A DNA stretch of 64,000 nt from Chitinophagales bacterium (GTDB lineage Bacteria; Bacteroidota; Bacteroidia; Chitinophagales; JADJOU01): assembly GCA_030832185.1 (NCBI GenBank), contig JAURJQ010000009.1, positions 1-64,000 on the forward strand. Direction: 5' to 3'. The notes under the pieces were generated by a model that did not search any database, was not told where the DNA came from, and saw only the letters and a list, made by a program, of their open reading frames with translations. Positions 6,260-16,202 of this stretch are shown here, piece by piece. The position numbers and the translations under genes were made by a program. Positions within the stretch are counted from its first letter, which is position 1; every line of letters starts with the position of its first letter.

Positions 6260-9136
6260 ATGTTCAAATCATTACTTACTGCGCTATCCCTTCTTTTGAT
6301 CACCCATCTATCTGCCCAGTCAGTCTCGGGTATGGTCCAGGATAGCAAAACAGGTGAGCCGATGGAACGGGTACTCATTGTAATCTTAGAACAAAAAAAA
6401 ACCGTCCCTGTAGCTACTACCTATACCAATGCCAAGGGCCAGTTTAGCTTTGAGAATTTGAAATTTAAAGATCAAGAATTTACCTTGACTACCAAAATGG
6501 TGGGCTATACAGAATTTCAAGAAATCTATAAAACCAGCCAATTTCCGCTAAAAATCAATATAAAACTAGATCCCACAGCCAGCCAGCTAAAAGAAGTAGA
6601 TATAGAAGGAACGAGAGCCCGAGTGACCATAAAAGATGATACCGTGAGCTACGATGCGAAAGCATTTAAGACCCATAAAGATGCCAATGTAGAAGACCTG
6701 GTGACTAAAATGCCAGGAATCACTCGAGAAGGTGGAGAGGTAAAAGCCTATGGTGAGAAGGTCCAAAAAGTATTAGTGGACGGACAAGAATTTTTCGGTG
6801 AAGATGCCAATATCGCTCTTAAAAACCTGCCTGCCGAGACGGTAGATAAGGTGGAGATATTCGATGCAATGAGTGATAGAAATGCCTTTACAGGCTTCAA
6901 CGATGGGAATACAACCAAGACGATGAATCTCAAAACGAAACCTGGCATGAATAAAGGGAATTTCGGCAAAGGGTATGCTGGATATGGTACCACAGGCAGA
7001 TATCAGCTAGGAGGGAACTATAACTATTACAATGGCTCAAAGCGCATATCCATGCTAGGTATGGCTAATAATATCAATAACCTTAATTTCTCTACCTCTG
7101 AGATAGTAGGAGCAATGACGGGTTCTAGCAATATGGGGGGAGTAGGTGGCGCTAATATGATGCGCGGAATGAGTTTCGGGATGAGTGTATCGGGAGCAGG
7201 AGGCCGCAGAGGTGGTTTCGGCGGACCAATGTCTAATTTTACGGTATCGAACCGCGATGGTATCAATGATGCATATTCCTTCGGAATGAACTATAATGAC
7301 AAGTGGGGTAAAAACAAAAACACGACTGTGAATATGAGTTATTTCGGAAATAGAACGGATAACACAATGCTAGGCCAAACCAATCAAAGAAACCTGCTGG
7401 ATACCTTAAACACATTGACTACAAATCAGAATGAGGGCAATACGGACGCTAATTTTAAGCACCGCTTCTCTAGTAGAATAGACGGTAAACTAGACCATAA
7501 GAATAGCTATATCTGGACGAATAAACTCAATTTCGGAGATAATAATGGAGTCTACAGAACAGAGGTGAATAACTTTTTCGAACTCAGCGGAGGTAGCTTG
7601 AAAAATATTAACCAAACTAGTACCATTTCGAGGTCTGTTGATTTTAATACTAACTTTTTATACAAATATGCTTTTAATAGAAAAGGTCGAACCTTTTCCC
7701 TCAACTCTATAGTAGATGTCAATTCCCAAAAAGGAAATTCTCTTCAAAATATAAATACAGAGCGCGGGGGTCTAACCAACATCTTTGGTCTAGATTACGT
7801 GACCAATCAGTGGACATCTACTTTTACCAATATTCTGACCTATACAGAACCTAGCGGTAAATATGGCCAGTGGCTCATCAACTATAGTCCATCTTTTACT
7901 AATAGAAGAAATGATCGTGAGGTCAGTACCTTTAATAATGCAAACCCTTCTCCTTTATTGGCAGATAGCTTATCCAATAATTTTACGAATAATTTATTTT
8001 ACAACATCGGCGGACTGAGCTATCGATTACAATATAGCAAATGGAGAATTATGTTTGGATCTAACGTACAAAATATCAATTTTCAAGGTCAAGAGCGATA
8101 TCCGGGTAATAGCCGCCTAGAGCGAAATTTCTTTGGCGTCTTGCCTTATTTCAATATTCAGTTCAATTCCTCCCCGATGAATCGATTGAGATTGACATAC
8201 AATACCAATATGAATGTGCCGTCTATAAGTCAGATACAGCCGGTGCTCGATCTATCTAATCCGGTATCTATCTATAGAGGTAATGAAAATCTAACGAATG
8301 AATACAGTCACAATCTATTCTTTCATTATATGAAGCCAAATATAGTGAAGGGTACATTTCTAATTTTTGTATCTAATCTAAACTATACATCGAATAGAAT
8401 TTCGAGCTACAGCTATACCGCTGTCAATGATACTACCATAGACAATATTGGGCTCAGAAGAGGAATCACCTACAATAAAAATGTAAATATGGATCATGCC
8501 TTTACTGGTTTCTTATTTGCCAACTATACGCTACCTATTAAGCCCTTAAAATCTAATTTTAGTATCAATGGAAATTATACCTATTCTCAGAATCCATCAA
8601 CCATTAATCTTAGGGAGAATATGACCCGCTCGAATATGTTCTCCATAGGATCTATGCTATCGAGTAATGTGAGTCCTGATGTAGATTTTTCTCTGAGTTA
8701 TAATCCCAAATACTTTATTAATACATTCAGTCTAGAAGGCTTGCCAAATAATAACTATTGGATACATACGGTAGCTAACAACATACGTCTTACTTTATTC
8801 AAAAACTTCGTCTGGAGTTATGACTTTTCCTACAACTACAATAGCCAAATAGATGCCGCTATTAATCAACATGTATTTCTCATGGGGTCTAGTCTTGCAT
8901 TTAAGTTCTTAAAAAATAGACAACTAGAAGCTAAAATCAGTATCTTTGACCTACTAAATCAAAATCAAAATATCAGCAGAACCATCACTAATAATGCGAT
9001 CATAGATTCGAGAGTCAATGCTATGAATAGATATGGAATGTTTACCCTGACCTATAGCATAAAGAAATTTCAAGGCTCTGACCCAGATAAAAAAGCAGGG
9101 GGATTTATGCAAATGATGACGCCAAAAAGCGACTAA
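6260..9136 (+). CDS. TonB-dependent-receptor-like outer membrane beta-barrel protein
   Basis: 958 codons. A signal peptide (residues 1-19, ending in AQ) is followed by a carboxypeptidase-like regulatory domain (about 20-110), a plug-like region (about 110-240, with VLVDGQEFFGED) and a long barrel rich in aromatic and Asn residues up to the C-terminus. This layout is that of the Bacteroidota outer membrane beta-barrel family related to SusC. No SusD partner follows, so the substrate cannot be guessed from context. A segment at residues 284-327 is very rich in Gly and Met (many GG, MGG and RRGGFGG runs) and may be a surface loop. The next gene begins at the base after its stop codon, so the two are translationally adjacent. 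Confidence 0.85.
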   Translation: MFKSLLTALSLLLITHLSAQSVSGMVQDSKTGEPMERVLIVILEQKKTVPVATTYTNAKGQFSFENLKFKDQEFTLTTKMVGYTEFQEIYKTSQFPLKINIKLDPTASQLKEVDIEGTRARVTIKDDTVSYDAKAFKTHKDANVEDLVTKMPGITREGGEVKAYGEKVQKVLVDGQEFFGEDANIALKNLPAETVDKVEIFDAMSDRNAFTGFNDGNTTKTMNLKTKPGMNKGNFGKGYAGYGTTGRYQLGGNYNYYNGSKRISMLGMANNINNLNFSTSEIVGAMTGSSNMGGVGGANMMRGMSFGMSVSGAGGRRGGFGGPMSNFTVSNRDGINDAYSFGMNYNDKWGKNKNTTVNMSYFGNRTDNTMLGQTNQRNLLDTLNTLTTNQNEGNTDANFKHRFSSRIDGKLDHKNSYIWTNKLNFGDNNGVYRTEVNNFFELSGGSLKNINQTSTISRSVDFNTNFLYKYAFNRKGRTFSLNSIVDVNSQKGNSLQNINTERGGLTNIFGLDYVTNQWTSTFTNILTYTEPSGKYGQWLINYSPSFTNRRNDREVSTFNNANPSPLLADSLSNNFTNNLFYNIGGLSYRLQYSKWRIMFGSNVQNINFQGQERYPGNSRLERNFFGVLPYFNIQFNSSPMNRLRLTYNTNMNVPSISQIQPVLDLSNPVSIYRGNENLTNEYSHNLFFHYMKPNIVKGTFLIFVSNLNYTSNRISSYSYTAVNDTTIDNIGLRRGITYNKNVNMDHAFTGFLFANYTLPIKPLKSNFSINGNYTYSQNPSTINLRENMTRSNMFSIGSMLSSNVSPDVDFSLSYNPKYFINTFSLEGLPNNNYWIHTVANNIRLTLFKNFVWSYDFSYNYNSQIDAAINQHVFLMGSSLAFKFLKNRQLEAKISIFDLLNQNQNISRTITNNAIIDSRVNAMNRYGMFTLTYSIKKFQGSDPDKKAGGFMQMMTPKSD

Positions 9137-9430
9137 ATGAAGCGCAATAAAGAAGTCACTAAAGTATCAGATAGTTTTGACCAATGGTTGGACAAAAATC
9201 ATTATAAGGAAAAGTCCCTCAATTTTAAAATAGCGGAAAACTGGCAGGAAATAGCAGGGAATACGATTCATAACCATACAGAACGAATTGATGTGAGGAT
9301 TCCAAAAATTTTTTTAAAAGTTAATAATTCGTCTTTAAAAGAAATGCTCTACCATGATAGCCGCCTGCTCATAGATAAGATAAATCAATATTTGGGGCAA
9401 AATTGTGTCAAAGAGATTATCTTTACGTAA
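9137..9430 (+). CDS. DUF721/DciA-like protein
   Basis: 97 codons beginning at the base after the upstream stop codon. The length and the pattern WQEIAGNTIHNHTERIDVR, then a hydrophobic FLKVNNSSLKEML segment and a C-terminal helix ending in VKEIIF, match the small Bacteroidota DUF721 proteins. The larger DUF721 family includes DciA, which loads the replicative helicase DnaB in bacteria lacking DnaC-type loaders. A role in replication initiation is therefore plausible but has not been shown for this short form. The tight coupling to a barrel gene looks accidental rather than functional. Confidence 0.8.
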   Translation: MKRNKEVTKVSDSFDQWLDKNHYKEKSLNFKIAENWQEIAGNTIHNHTERIDVRIPKIFLKVNNSSLKEMLYHDSRLLIDKINQYLGQNCVKEIIFT

Positions 9431-9485
9431 TCTTTAACCTATTAATTAATGGTCTTAATCATTCACAAAAGGTATTATTTTTCTA

Positions 9486-10745
9486 ATGAGATTTAAGCGT
9501 AACTTCTTTCTATTTAGTCTTTGTTTTTACTCCATCTCGCTATTGGCACAGACCTATGTGCATATAGTCACCGATAGAGATAATATATACAAAATAGCAC
9601 GTATCTATGGCGTCACACCACAGCAGATACTAAAAATCAACAAGATGGACACTTCCAATCTAAGACTCATGGAGCATTCTATCTTGATAGTTCCAGATAA
9701 AAACTACCATGTCAATGGATCTGCTGGGAGAATGATTAAGAACCTACAGCACAGAATAGTTAAGGGAGAATCTTTGTATTCCATTGCCCGTAAATATGGC
9801 GTGACCGTATATGATATCCTAATGTTAAATCCGCACTTAAGCCGAGGAGCGCCTCTTCCTGCTGATGAAGATATCAATATTCAGGTGACAACCAATGCAG
9901 AATCACAATATAGCCGTCAAATCATCTATCTCAATGGTGATCTCTATAAATATAATCTAATAGAAGTAAGAGATACCGCGGAATACGAGCTAGTAAAAGA
10001 GTTTAACTCTACATTAGATGACAGAATAGCCTCTATCTATGATGCGCAAAAAGTCGAAGTTGCCTTCGATTCTTTTCCCTATCCTGAAGACGATAGTGAC
10101 CTGATGACCAGACTCATATATCACCTCGTAAAAAATGGCGCGGATAGTACTGTTCATAAGCAACTATGGCTGGACTCTCTTTATGAGGAAGTATTCTATG
10201 TAGGCTCAGAGCTCAATGAAAAGAAAATCAATGCAGATGCGGTATTTCTCTCTCGTGCCTTTCATATTCTAGCTAAATTGAATAATGCACACCCAAAAAA
10301 TGATTTACTATTTGGCATACGGAGTGCGCTCTATTATTGGTTAGAAAATTATTCAAAAGCTTCAATTATTGCAGACGAAGCCTTAGACCTCAATCCTAAC
10401 TGTGAATCTGCTATCATAGTGAGAGCAGCTCTGGGTCAGACGGATAATCATATTTCCTATGCTAGAGAGTTATATAAAAAAGTGGAGAGTATGAGACCCA
10501 ATAGGGATTTTATTACGTACAATTTAGCTACACTCCATTATTCTGAAAATGAATTTACTCCTGCCATAGAACTCTATAGTCAACTAGTGAAAAAAGAACA
10601 CCGACTGGCTCCAGAAATTAACTTTAGGATCGGACACTCATATATACTCAATGGTAATGATGATGCAGGCTGTGAATACATTCGAGCCTCCGAAAGGCAG
10701 CTATTTCATAAGGCCTTATCTATAAGAACTAGGATGTGTAAGTAA
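9486..10745 (+). CDS. Exported LysM and TPR repeat protein
   Basis: 419 codons. A signal peptide (residues 1-21, ending in LLAQ) is followed by two LysM modules, about residues 24-70 and 86-132, each with the YxIA-xxYGVT-xxIxxxN pattern of peptidoglycan-binding LysM domains. The C-terminal half (about 255-410) is helical with TPR-like repeats around ADEALDLNPNCESA and YNLATLHYSENEFTPAIELY. The protein should sit in the periplasm on the cell wall and act as a scaffold. It ends before the convergent nusB gene. Confidence 0.82.
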   Translation: MRFKRNFFLFSLCFYSISLLAQTYVHIVTDRDNIYKIARIYGVTPQQILKINKMDTSNLRLMEHSILIVPDKNYHVNGSAGRMIKNLQHRIVKGESLYSIARKYGVTVYDILMLNPHLSRGAPLPADEDINIQVTTNAESQYSRQIIYLNGDLYKYNLIEVRDTAEYELVKEFNSTLDDRIASIYDAQKVEVAFDSFPYPEDDSDLMTRLIYHLVKNGADSTVHKQLWLDSLYEEVFYVGSELNEKKINADAVFLSRAFHILAKLNNAHPKNDLLFGIRSALYYWLENYSKASIIADEALDLNPNCESAIIVRAALGQTDNHISYARELYKKVESMRPNRDFITYNLATLHYSENEFTPAIELYSQLVKKEHRLAPEINFRIGHSYILNGNDDAGCEYIRASERQLFHKALSIRTRMCK

Positions 10746-10841
10746 AGGCCGAAAACAGCCTATCCTACATTTCTACGCAAGATGAAATTTCATTACTTTT
10801 CTTCACAAGGCAAGAGACTATACATTTCTCTAAATTTATTT

Positions 10842-11774
10842 CTAATCCAATCCTCTTCCTGTCTTCAAGATTTTACCTTGAGACTGCAGATCTCGCATGA
10901 TTCTATCCATGATACCATTGACGAAGTCTTTGCTCTTGACAGAGCAGAATAGCTTAGTGAGGTCTATATATTCATTGACCGTCACCTTGAGTGGTATGGT
11001 AGAAAAATGTATCATTTCACTCATTGCCATTTTGATGATGGTCATATCTAATATGGGTATGCGCTCTGCCTCCCAGCCTTTGAGCTTGGGCTTGATGATT
11101 TCCATATATTCGAGATGCTGCTCCAGAGTTACTTTGATCAGGTCATAGGCAAAGTTTTTCAACTCTTTAGTCTCCTCTAGCCCGTATGATATCTCGAGGG
11201 GTCTACTCTCTATGATAGCCTTGATAGATCTCTTAAGTGTAAAGTGAACGAGGTCTGCATCTTCCTCTATATTGGCATAATAAGATTCTAAATAATCTAA
11301 AAGGTCTTCATTACTAAAAAGAATTTTTTTGAAAAATGCATTGTAAAGATTGTACTCTGTTTGTGTTTTTCTAGATAGAATAAATTCTTTGTACTCCTGT
11401 GTTTTCAGCAATTCCGCGAACATTTTCTTTACATACTCAGTCTGAATATACTGATCTAGTTTGTTTTTCTTGAGTAGTTTATGGAATTCTACATTGTTTT
11501 GGAGATAGAGATATAAATCTGCATCTAACAGGCTTGTATTGATATTTTTTTCTTCATCGGTTAGCAAATACATCTGACTTTGCTGCACTGAATACTCCTC
11601 TATATATTTAAATGTGAGGTAGAAATAATTGAGAAATATGAGATTGATTTCTATGACATCTTGAATACTTCTATCATAAACATTCTTCGCCCCTTCTGTA
11701 TTGGTATCATTTAGCAATAGCTGACTATAAATGGCTTGTAAGACCTTAATTCGAATACTTCTTCTGCTTATCAT
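10842..11774 (-). CDS. nusB: Transcription antitermination factor NusB, long form
   Basis: 310 codons, about twice the length of E. coli NusB but normal for Bacteroidota, where an N-terminal helical region precedes the NusB domain. The N-terminus RRSIRIKVLQAIYSQLL is the RNA-binding first helix; the C-terminal part (about 190-300) carries the conserved WEAERIPILDMTIIKMAMSE and TVNEYIDLTKLFCSVKSKDFVNGIMD motifs. NusB with NusE/S10 binds boxA in rRNA leaders and suppresses termination. It begins six bases after the dehydrogenase gene upstream on the same strand. Confidence 0.93.
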   Translation of the reverse strand: MISRRSIRIKVLQAIYSQLLLNDTNTEGAKNVYDRSIQDVIEINLIFLNYFYLTFKYIEEYSVQQSQMYLLTDEEKNINTSLLDADLYLYLQNNVEFHKLLKKNKLDQYIQTEYVKKMFAELLKTQEYKEFILSRKTQTEYNLYNAFFKKILFSNEDLLDYLESYYANIEEDADLVHFTLKRSIKAIIESRPLEISYGLEETKELKNFAYDLIKVTLEQHLEYMEIIKPKLKGWEAERIPILDMTIIKMAMSEMIHFSTIPLKVTVNEYIDLTKLFCSVKSKDFVNGIMDRIMRDLQSQGKILKTGRGLD

Positions 11775-11780
11775 AGTTGA

Positions 11781-12863
11781 TTAATTAGCCATTGATTTTG
11801 ATTTGGCTTGTTTTATTCGATCTTTCGCGATTGCCATAGCAGCTAGTTGTGGATTGATATGATCTTTTTCTGATTTGTTAAATATCTCTATTACCTTGTC
11901 ATAAATTGGCTCTATAAAATGCATAGTTTTTTCCTTACTATACTCTCCTGTCGCTTCTATATAGCAGTTGATGACTCCGCCAGCGTTGATAAGAAAATCT
12001 GGAGCATATAAAATGCCTCGCTGCATAATGGCATCGCCATCTACTACCTCATCTTTCAGTTGATTATTAGCGGCCCCGCAGACCACTTTGCACTTCAATA
12101 ATGGAATAGAACTAGCATTAAGCGTAGCTCCGAGCGCACATGGAGAATATACATCTACATCAGAGGTAGCTATATCATTTGGTGCCACCACCTGAATAGT
12201 AGAATATTTACTAGTGACTAATTCTAGATTAGCTTGATTTATATCGGCTATAGACACTATAGCTTGTTCACTCATCAAATGTTCTATCAAGAACTGACCT
12301 ACGTGGCCAGTGCCCTGGACTGCTACTTTCACACCACTCAATGAATCATTCCCAGTTAGTTTTTTCCATGATGCTTTCATTGAAACGTATACACCGTATG
12401 CAGTAAATGGACTAGGATCTCCGCTACCACCTAGGTGAAATGGTTTTCCTGCCACGTGCTTGGTTTCTTTAAATATATATTCAATCTCTTTAGTAGAAGT
12501 GCCTACATCTTCCGCGGTGATATATCGTCCGCCTAGACTATTTACAAATTCACCGTATTTTCTCCAATACCTCTCATCTCGTTTTACATTATCATCGGCT
12601 AGTATGACAGCCTTACCTCCACCTAGATTTATGCCGCTGATAGAAGATTTAAAGGTCATCCCTCTCGATAGTCTCAGGACATCCTGCAGCGCGTCAGCTT
12701 CATTACTATATTTCCACACACGCGTACCGCCCAATGATGGACCTAATACTGTATTATGAATAGCAATAATAGCTCTAAGGCCAGTCTCTTTGTCAAAGCA
12801 ATGCACTACCTGCTCATGCTCCATCTCATCGAGAATAGAAAAAAGATTTGATGTTAACTCCAT
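11781..12863 (-). CDS. Leucine/valine/phenylalanine dehydrogenase
   Basis: 360 codons of the Glu/Leu/Phe/Val dehydrogenase family, in the short form typical of leucine dehydrogenases. The dimerisation and substrate half shows LGGTRVW near residues 44-50, MTFKSSISGINLGGGKAVI near 70-90 (Lys of GGGK is the catalytic lysine) and TAEDVGT near 116. The NAD-binding half carries VQGTGHVGQ near 188, then GAANNQL near 269 and YAPDFLINAGGVINCYIE near 291-309. It catalyses reversible oxidative deamination of branched-chain amino acids. It probably shares a transcript with nusB. Confidence 0.88.
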   Translation of the reverse strand: MELTSNLFSILDEMEHEQVVHCFDKETGLRAIIAIHNTVLGPSLGGTRVWKYSNEADALQDVLRLSRGMTFKSSISGINLGGGKAVILADDNVKRDERYWRKYGEFVNSLGGRYITAEDVGTSTKEIEYIFKETKHVAGKPFHLGGSGDPSPFTAYGVYVSMKASWKKLTGNDSLSGVKVAVQGTGHVGQFLIEHLMSEQAIVSIADINQANLELVTSKYSTIQVVAPNDIATSDVDVYSPCALGATLNASSIPLLKCKVVCGAANNQLKDEVVDGDAIMQRGILYAPDFLINAGGVINCYIEATGEYSKEKTMHFIEPIYDKVIEIFNKSEKDHINPQLAAMAIAKDRIKQAKSKSMAN

Positions 12864-12949
12864 TTGTTTTTTGAATTATGATATTTGATTATTGTTTGAT
12901 CATTTAATTTTCATACTGAACTAATTACTTTGCCTAACTTCATAGTGGA

Positions 12950-14065
12950 TTATAAATAAGAAATCAATAATTTCGCATTACTTTCATTGGAGTAGGATTC
13001 TAAAAGTACTTTTCGTCTTTCTTCTATTTTTTCCAAACTTTTTTCTTCACCCCATACCTCATTTATTTTGGCTAATATTTCATCTGGTGTATTCGCTATT
13101 CTGCACAGTAAATTAAGACCTGAATTCATCACCATCTTATCATTTGCTATTACAAATCTGCCCTTGTAGAGCGCATTGATTAGTTTATGCTTTAGCCCTG
13201 TAGCTTGAAAGGTAAAAAGAACATTACATTGAGCATTTTGAATGAGCTCATCCATTTCTTTTTGAGGTACATTAGCTTTTAATTTTATATTGGGATACGT
13301 CTTTATGAGTTCAATTAAACTAGATTTTGGTTCTTTGCCAGCTATTATGACATCCTTATCCATTTTTGAAAATACTGATTTGATAAGATAAACTGCTGCT
13401 TGGTGATTTTCTACTACATCTAAACTTCCATGGTATAGAATGTAGTTCCCTACTCCAGATTTTACCTTCACCTCTTCATTGAGATGAAATGGCGGAATAA
13501 AAATAGATTGCTCACAATACTGTTCCATATACTCAGCGTCGGCCTGATTGACGCTAAAAATTGTCTGCGCTGTATTGAGGTATTTTTCAAATAGTTTGAG
13601 CTTCTTACTCTCTACATTGAAATGAATCTTATGTATGAAGTTCTTATCCGCTTCACTGAGATTTTTGTAATAATCTGCTTCAATATTATGCATCCAGACT
13701 ACTTTATTTCTGTTTTTCAATTGCGGATGTGCTAGGTAAAAACAAGTATGAAGTCCTTCGAAAATAATCGTATCATTATCTTCTAATAGATTGGATAGCA
13801 AATCATCAGAAGAACGAGAACTGATGATATATGGAATAACACTAAAAAATACTTTATATACTTTTTTTCTTGGATAATATATCACGCGCTCACAGTATTC
13901 ATTAAGCACAGTTTGCTCATCTTTAGCCTTGTATTGAAAGCAATGCAGAGTTATAGTATAGCCTAACTTATGAAGAGATTTTATTTTGTAAAAAACATCT
14001 ATAATACCACCGTAGACAGGTGGGTATGGTATATCAAAAGAAATGATATGTATATGCTTAGGCAT
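12950..14065 (-). CDS. Glycosyltransferase (GT4-like)
   Basis: 371 codons from the ATG at 14063-14065. The frame stays open further upstream, but this start puts the sequence KHIHIISFDIPYPPVYGG, a typical GT-B N-terminal strand with glycine loop, right at the N-terminus and overlaps the upstream gene by only eight bases. The C-terminal half shows YHGSLDVVENHQAA, the nucleotide-sugar domain strand IIAGKEP, and NVLFTFQATGLKHKLINAL in place of the usual EX7E loop. The donor and acceptor are unknown. Together with the adjacent glycosyltransferase and LpxK it suggests cell-envelope glycan synthesis. Confidence 0.78.
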   Translation of the reverse strand: MPKHIHIISFDIPYPPVYGGIIDVFYKIKSLHKLGYTITLHCFQYKAKDEQTVLNEYCERVIYYPRKKVYKVFFSVIPYIISSRSSDDLLSNLLEDNDTIIFEGLHTCFYLAHPQLKNRNKVVWMHNIEADYYKNLSEADKNFIHKIHFNVESKKLKLFEKYLNTAQTIFSVNQADAEYMEQYCEQSIFIPPFHLNEEVKVKSGVGNYILYHGSLDVVENHQAAVYLIKSVFSKMDKDVIIAGKEPKSSLIELIKTYPNIKLKANVPQKEMDELIQNAQCNVLFTFQATGLKHKLINALYKGRFVIANDKMVMNSGLNLLCRIANTPDEILAKINEVWGEEKSLEKIEERRKVLLESYSNESNAKLLISYL

Positions 14066-15152
14066 TTTTATAGATAGAACACAGTTTTTCTTCTTGGTTT
14101 TCCCATGTGAGAAAAGATGCTGCAATATCAACATTTTTAAGCAAATCAAGATAGTTATTTTCAATAGAAATTACTCGATGAAGAGCTGATAAATATTCTT
14201 CTTCGTCTAGCGCATTGATTAAAATAGCGCAGTTATACTCTCTCTGAATTCTATAATATTCAGGAAAATTCATGGTTATAGGAATCACGCCCGCCTGCAT
14301 GTAATCAAAAAACTTATTTGCTAGAGAGTAATAATAATTTAAACCCTTATTTTCTAAGAGATTAAGTCCAAAGCGAGCTTTTTGGGTATAACTTTTAAGC
14401 TCACCAGGTGTCAGCTTTCCTATGAATTCTACACGTTCATTGACTCCACATTGGGTCGCCCAATTTTCCAAAAATAGTCTATGATAACCATCTCCAATAA
14501 TAACTAAATTATAACCTTCTAATTTTCTCATAGCCTGAATAGCAAGCTCTAAACCTCGACCCATATTCAGATCGCCTTGATATAGTATTAAATCTTCTTT
14601 TTGTGTAGCAGTGTTCTTATTTAATGAAAATGGGTAATTATAAATTATGTCTACCTTCCGATTATATTCTCGAGTAAATAAATAAGCTAGCTGATTGGAT
14701 ACAGTATACATTGATCGACATTGCGGAATTGCCTTCTTCTCGATCCACTTCCATATAGATATTTCAATCCTTCGGTCAGCTAATTCTGGCACTTCTGTAA
14801 AATACTCATGCGCATCATAAATCACCGGAATCCTTCTTAATCTTCCTATAATTATGTTAGGTAGTATCGTGTCTAAATCTACGGCACAGAATATCGTTGC
14901 CTTTTGTTTCAATAAATAGAAAAGTAATCGAAGATTGTACTCAAGATAAAAAAACTTACCCTTAGTAAACCATAATTTAAATCTATATGAATTAAAATCT
15001 CTACCATCTAGCTGATCGGGATGGCTATCCTTCTTAAGTCTCCCTATAATATGTACCTCAAATCCGCAACGAATAAGACTGCGAGCAGTCTTAAGCATAC
15101 GCTGGTCATAGACTATATCATTGGTAACAGAAATGACAATTTTTTGCTTCAA
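14058..15152 (-). CDS. Glycosyltransferase family 4-like, TTG start
   Basis: 364 codons. The N-terminus KIVISVTNDIVYDQRMLKTA matches the start of a Bacteroidota GT4 subfamily, which supports the TTG start at 15150-15152; that codon overlaps the LpxK stop as TTGA. No in-frame ATG lies near. The domains are GT-B N-terminal (about 1-190, with IIGRLRRIPVIYDAHEY) and C-terminal (about 195-364, with LYQGDLNMGRGLELAI and VIIGDGY). A second glycosyltransferase follows with an eight-base overlap, so the three genes are probably translated in a coupled way. Confidence 0.8.
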   Translation of the reverse strand: MKQKIVISVTNDIVYDQRMLKTARSLIRCGFEVHIIGRLKKDSHPDQLDGRDFNSYRFKLWFTKGKFFYLEYNLRLLFYLLKQKATIFCAVDLDTILPNIIIGRLRRIPVIYDAHEYFTEVPELADRRIEISIWKWIEKKAIPQCRSMYTVSNQLAYLFTREYNRKVDIIYNYPFSLNKNTATQKEDLILYQGDLNMGRGLELAIQAMRKLEGYNLVIIGDGYHRLFLENWATQCGVNERVEFIGKLTPGELKSYTQKARFGLNLLENKGLNYYYSLANKFFDYMQAGVIPITMNFPEYYRIQREYNCAILINALDEEEYLSALHRVISIENNYLDLLKNVDIAASFLTWENQEEKLCSIYKNA

Positions 15153-16189
15153 TTTATATCGTAGGTTTTAATGTAGGTCTCTATTTTTTGGAAAAAATCT
15201 ACCATTTCATTCTCTGCCATTGTTATTTGAATAGGCAATACAAGAATAGCGACCTTCGCTTTATCCAATATATCCTTAAAATCTTTCATTTTTACGGCAT
15301 CTTTCTCCGTAGTTAGTATTTGAGTAATTCCATTTTCTTGACAATAGATCAACCATTCGTTCAAATCAGCTTCGGTATATTGATAATGGTCTCTGTACTC
15401 ATATTTCTTCTTAATAATGGTCCTCTCCTGGAGAATTTGATAAAAGGTATAAGGATTGGCGATAGCAGAGACTACAAGCACTTTGGGATTTAAAAATGCT
15501 TCGTCATTTGTTAAATTATCTTTTATGCCCATGCTAGATAAAGAAGTGTGAAAAACAGGTGCTTGACTATATCGAAGTATAGCCTCATCTGCTCTAGTCG
15601 TATCATCAGTGAGTGATTTTAGCTTAGACACTACTATAATATCTACTTTAGAAGCTCTAGACTTTAGATCTCGCAATCTGCCAGCAGGCAATAAGTAATC
15701 AACACAAAATATGCGATTAATATCCGACAATAACACCTGGAGCCCTCCTGCCAGTGATCTATGCTGCAAGCTGTCGTCTAATAATACAATTTTTCTGTCC
15801 GGATCTAAGGTATTTATATGGCGAATGCCGGCTACCCGATCATTAGAGACGAAAATACGAACCTTCGGCAGACGATGTTTCATCATAAGAGGTTCATCTC
15901 CTACCTCATCTGCAAGACTAGTTATTCTGACCTCTTGGATACCTCGACTTCTTCCACCATAACCTCTACTTAATATATACACGTTATATCTATCACTCAG
16001 ATATTCCGCTATAAAAATAGTCATAGGCGTCTTCCCTGTGCCACCTAAACTCAAATTTCCTATCCTAATAATAGGTTGATCAAAAGAGTTAGAACATAAA
16101 AGACCTCTATCGTATAGCCAATGTCTAATCCAGAGAATCAAACCATATAACCATGATAGAGGTCTTAAAAGAAGAGAAAGAATTCTCAT
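15149..16189 (-). CDS. lpxK: Tetraacyldisaccharide 4'-kinase
   Basis: 346 codons. LpxK phosphorylates the 4' position of the lipid A disaccharide precursor at the inner membrane. The N-terminal hydrophobic stretch (residues 6-22) is the membrane contact; the Walker A region GNLSLGGTGKTPMT spans about residues 43-56; DDSLQHRSL near 137-145 is the conserved DDGxQH-type motif; TTEKDAVK near 297 is conserved near the C-terminus. It belongs to the overlapping run DUF2723 / lpxK / glycosyltransferase / glycosyltransferase. Confidence 0.92.
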   Translation of the reverse strand: MRILSLLLRPLSWLYGLILWIRHWLYDRGLLCSNSFDQPIIRIGNLSLGGTGKTPMTIFIAEYLSDRYNVYILSRGYGGRSRGIQEVRITSLADEVGDEPLMMKHRLPKVRIFVSNDRVAGIRHINTLDPDRKIVLLDDSLQHRSLAGGLQVLLSDINRIFCVDYLLPAGRLRDLKSRASKVDIIVVSKLKSLTDDTTRADEAILRYSQAPVFHTSLSSMGIKDNLTNDEAFLNPKVLVVSAIANPYTFYQILQERTIIKKKYEYRDHYQYTEADLNEWLIYCQENGITQILTTEKDAVKMKDFKDILDKAKVAILVLPIQITMAENEMVDFFQKIETYIKTYDIN

Positions 16190-16202
16190 TCTATGTTTAA
16201 TA

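Noticed and set aside
12950-14164. A longer glycosyltransferase starting at 14164.
   Set aside because: The extra 33 residues overlap the upstream gene by more than 100 bases and lie before the typical N-terminal strand; the ATG at 14065 fits better.
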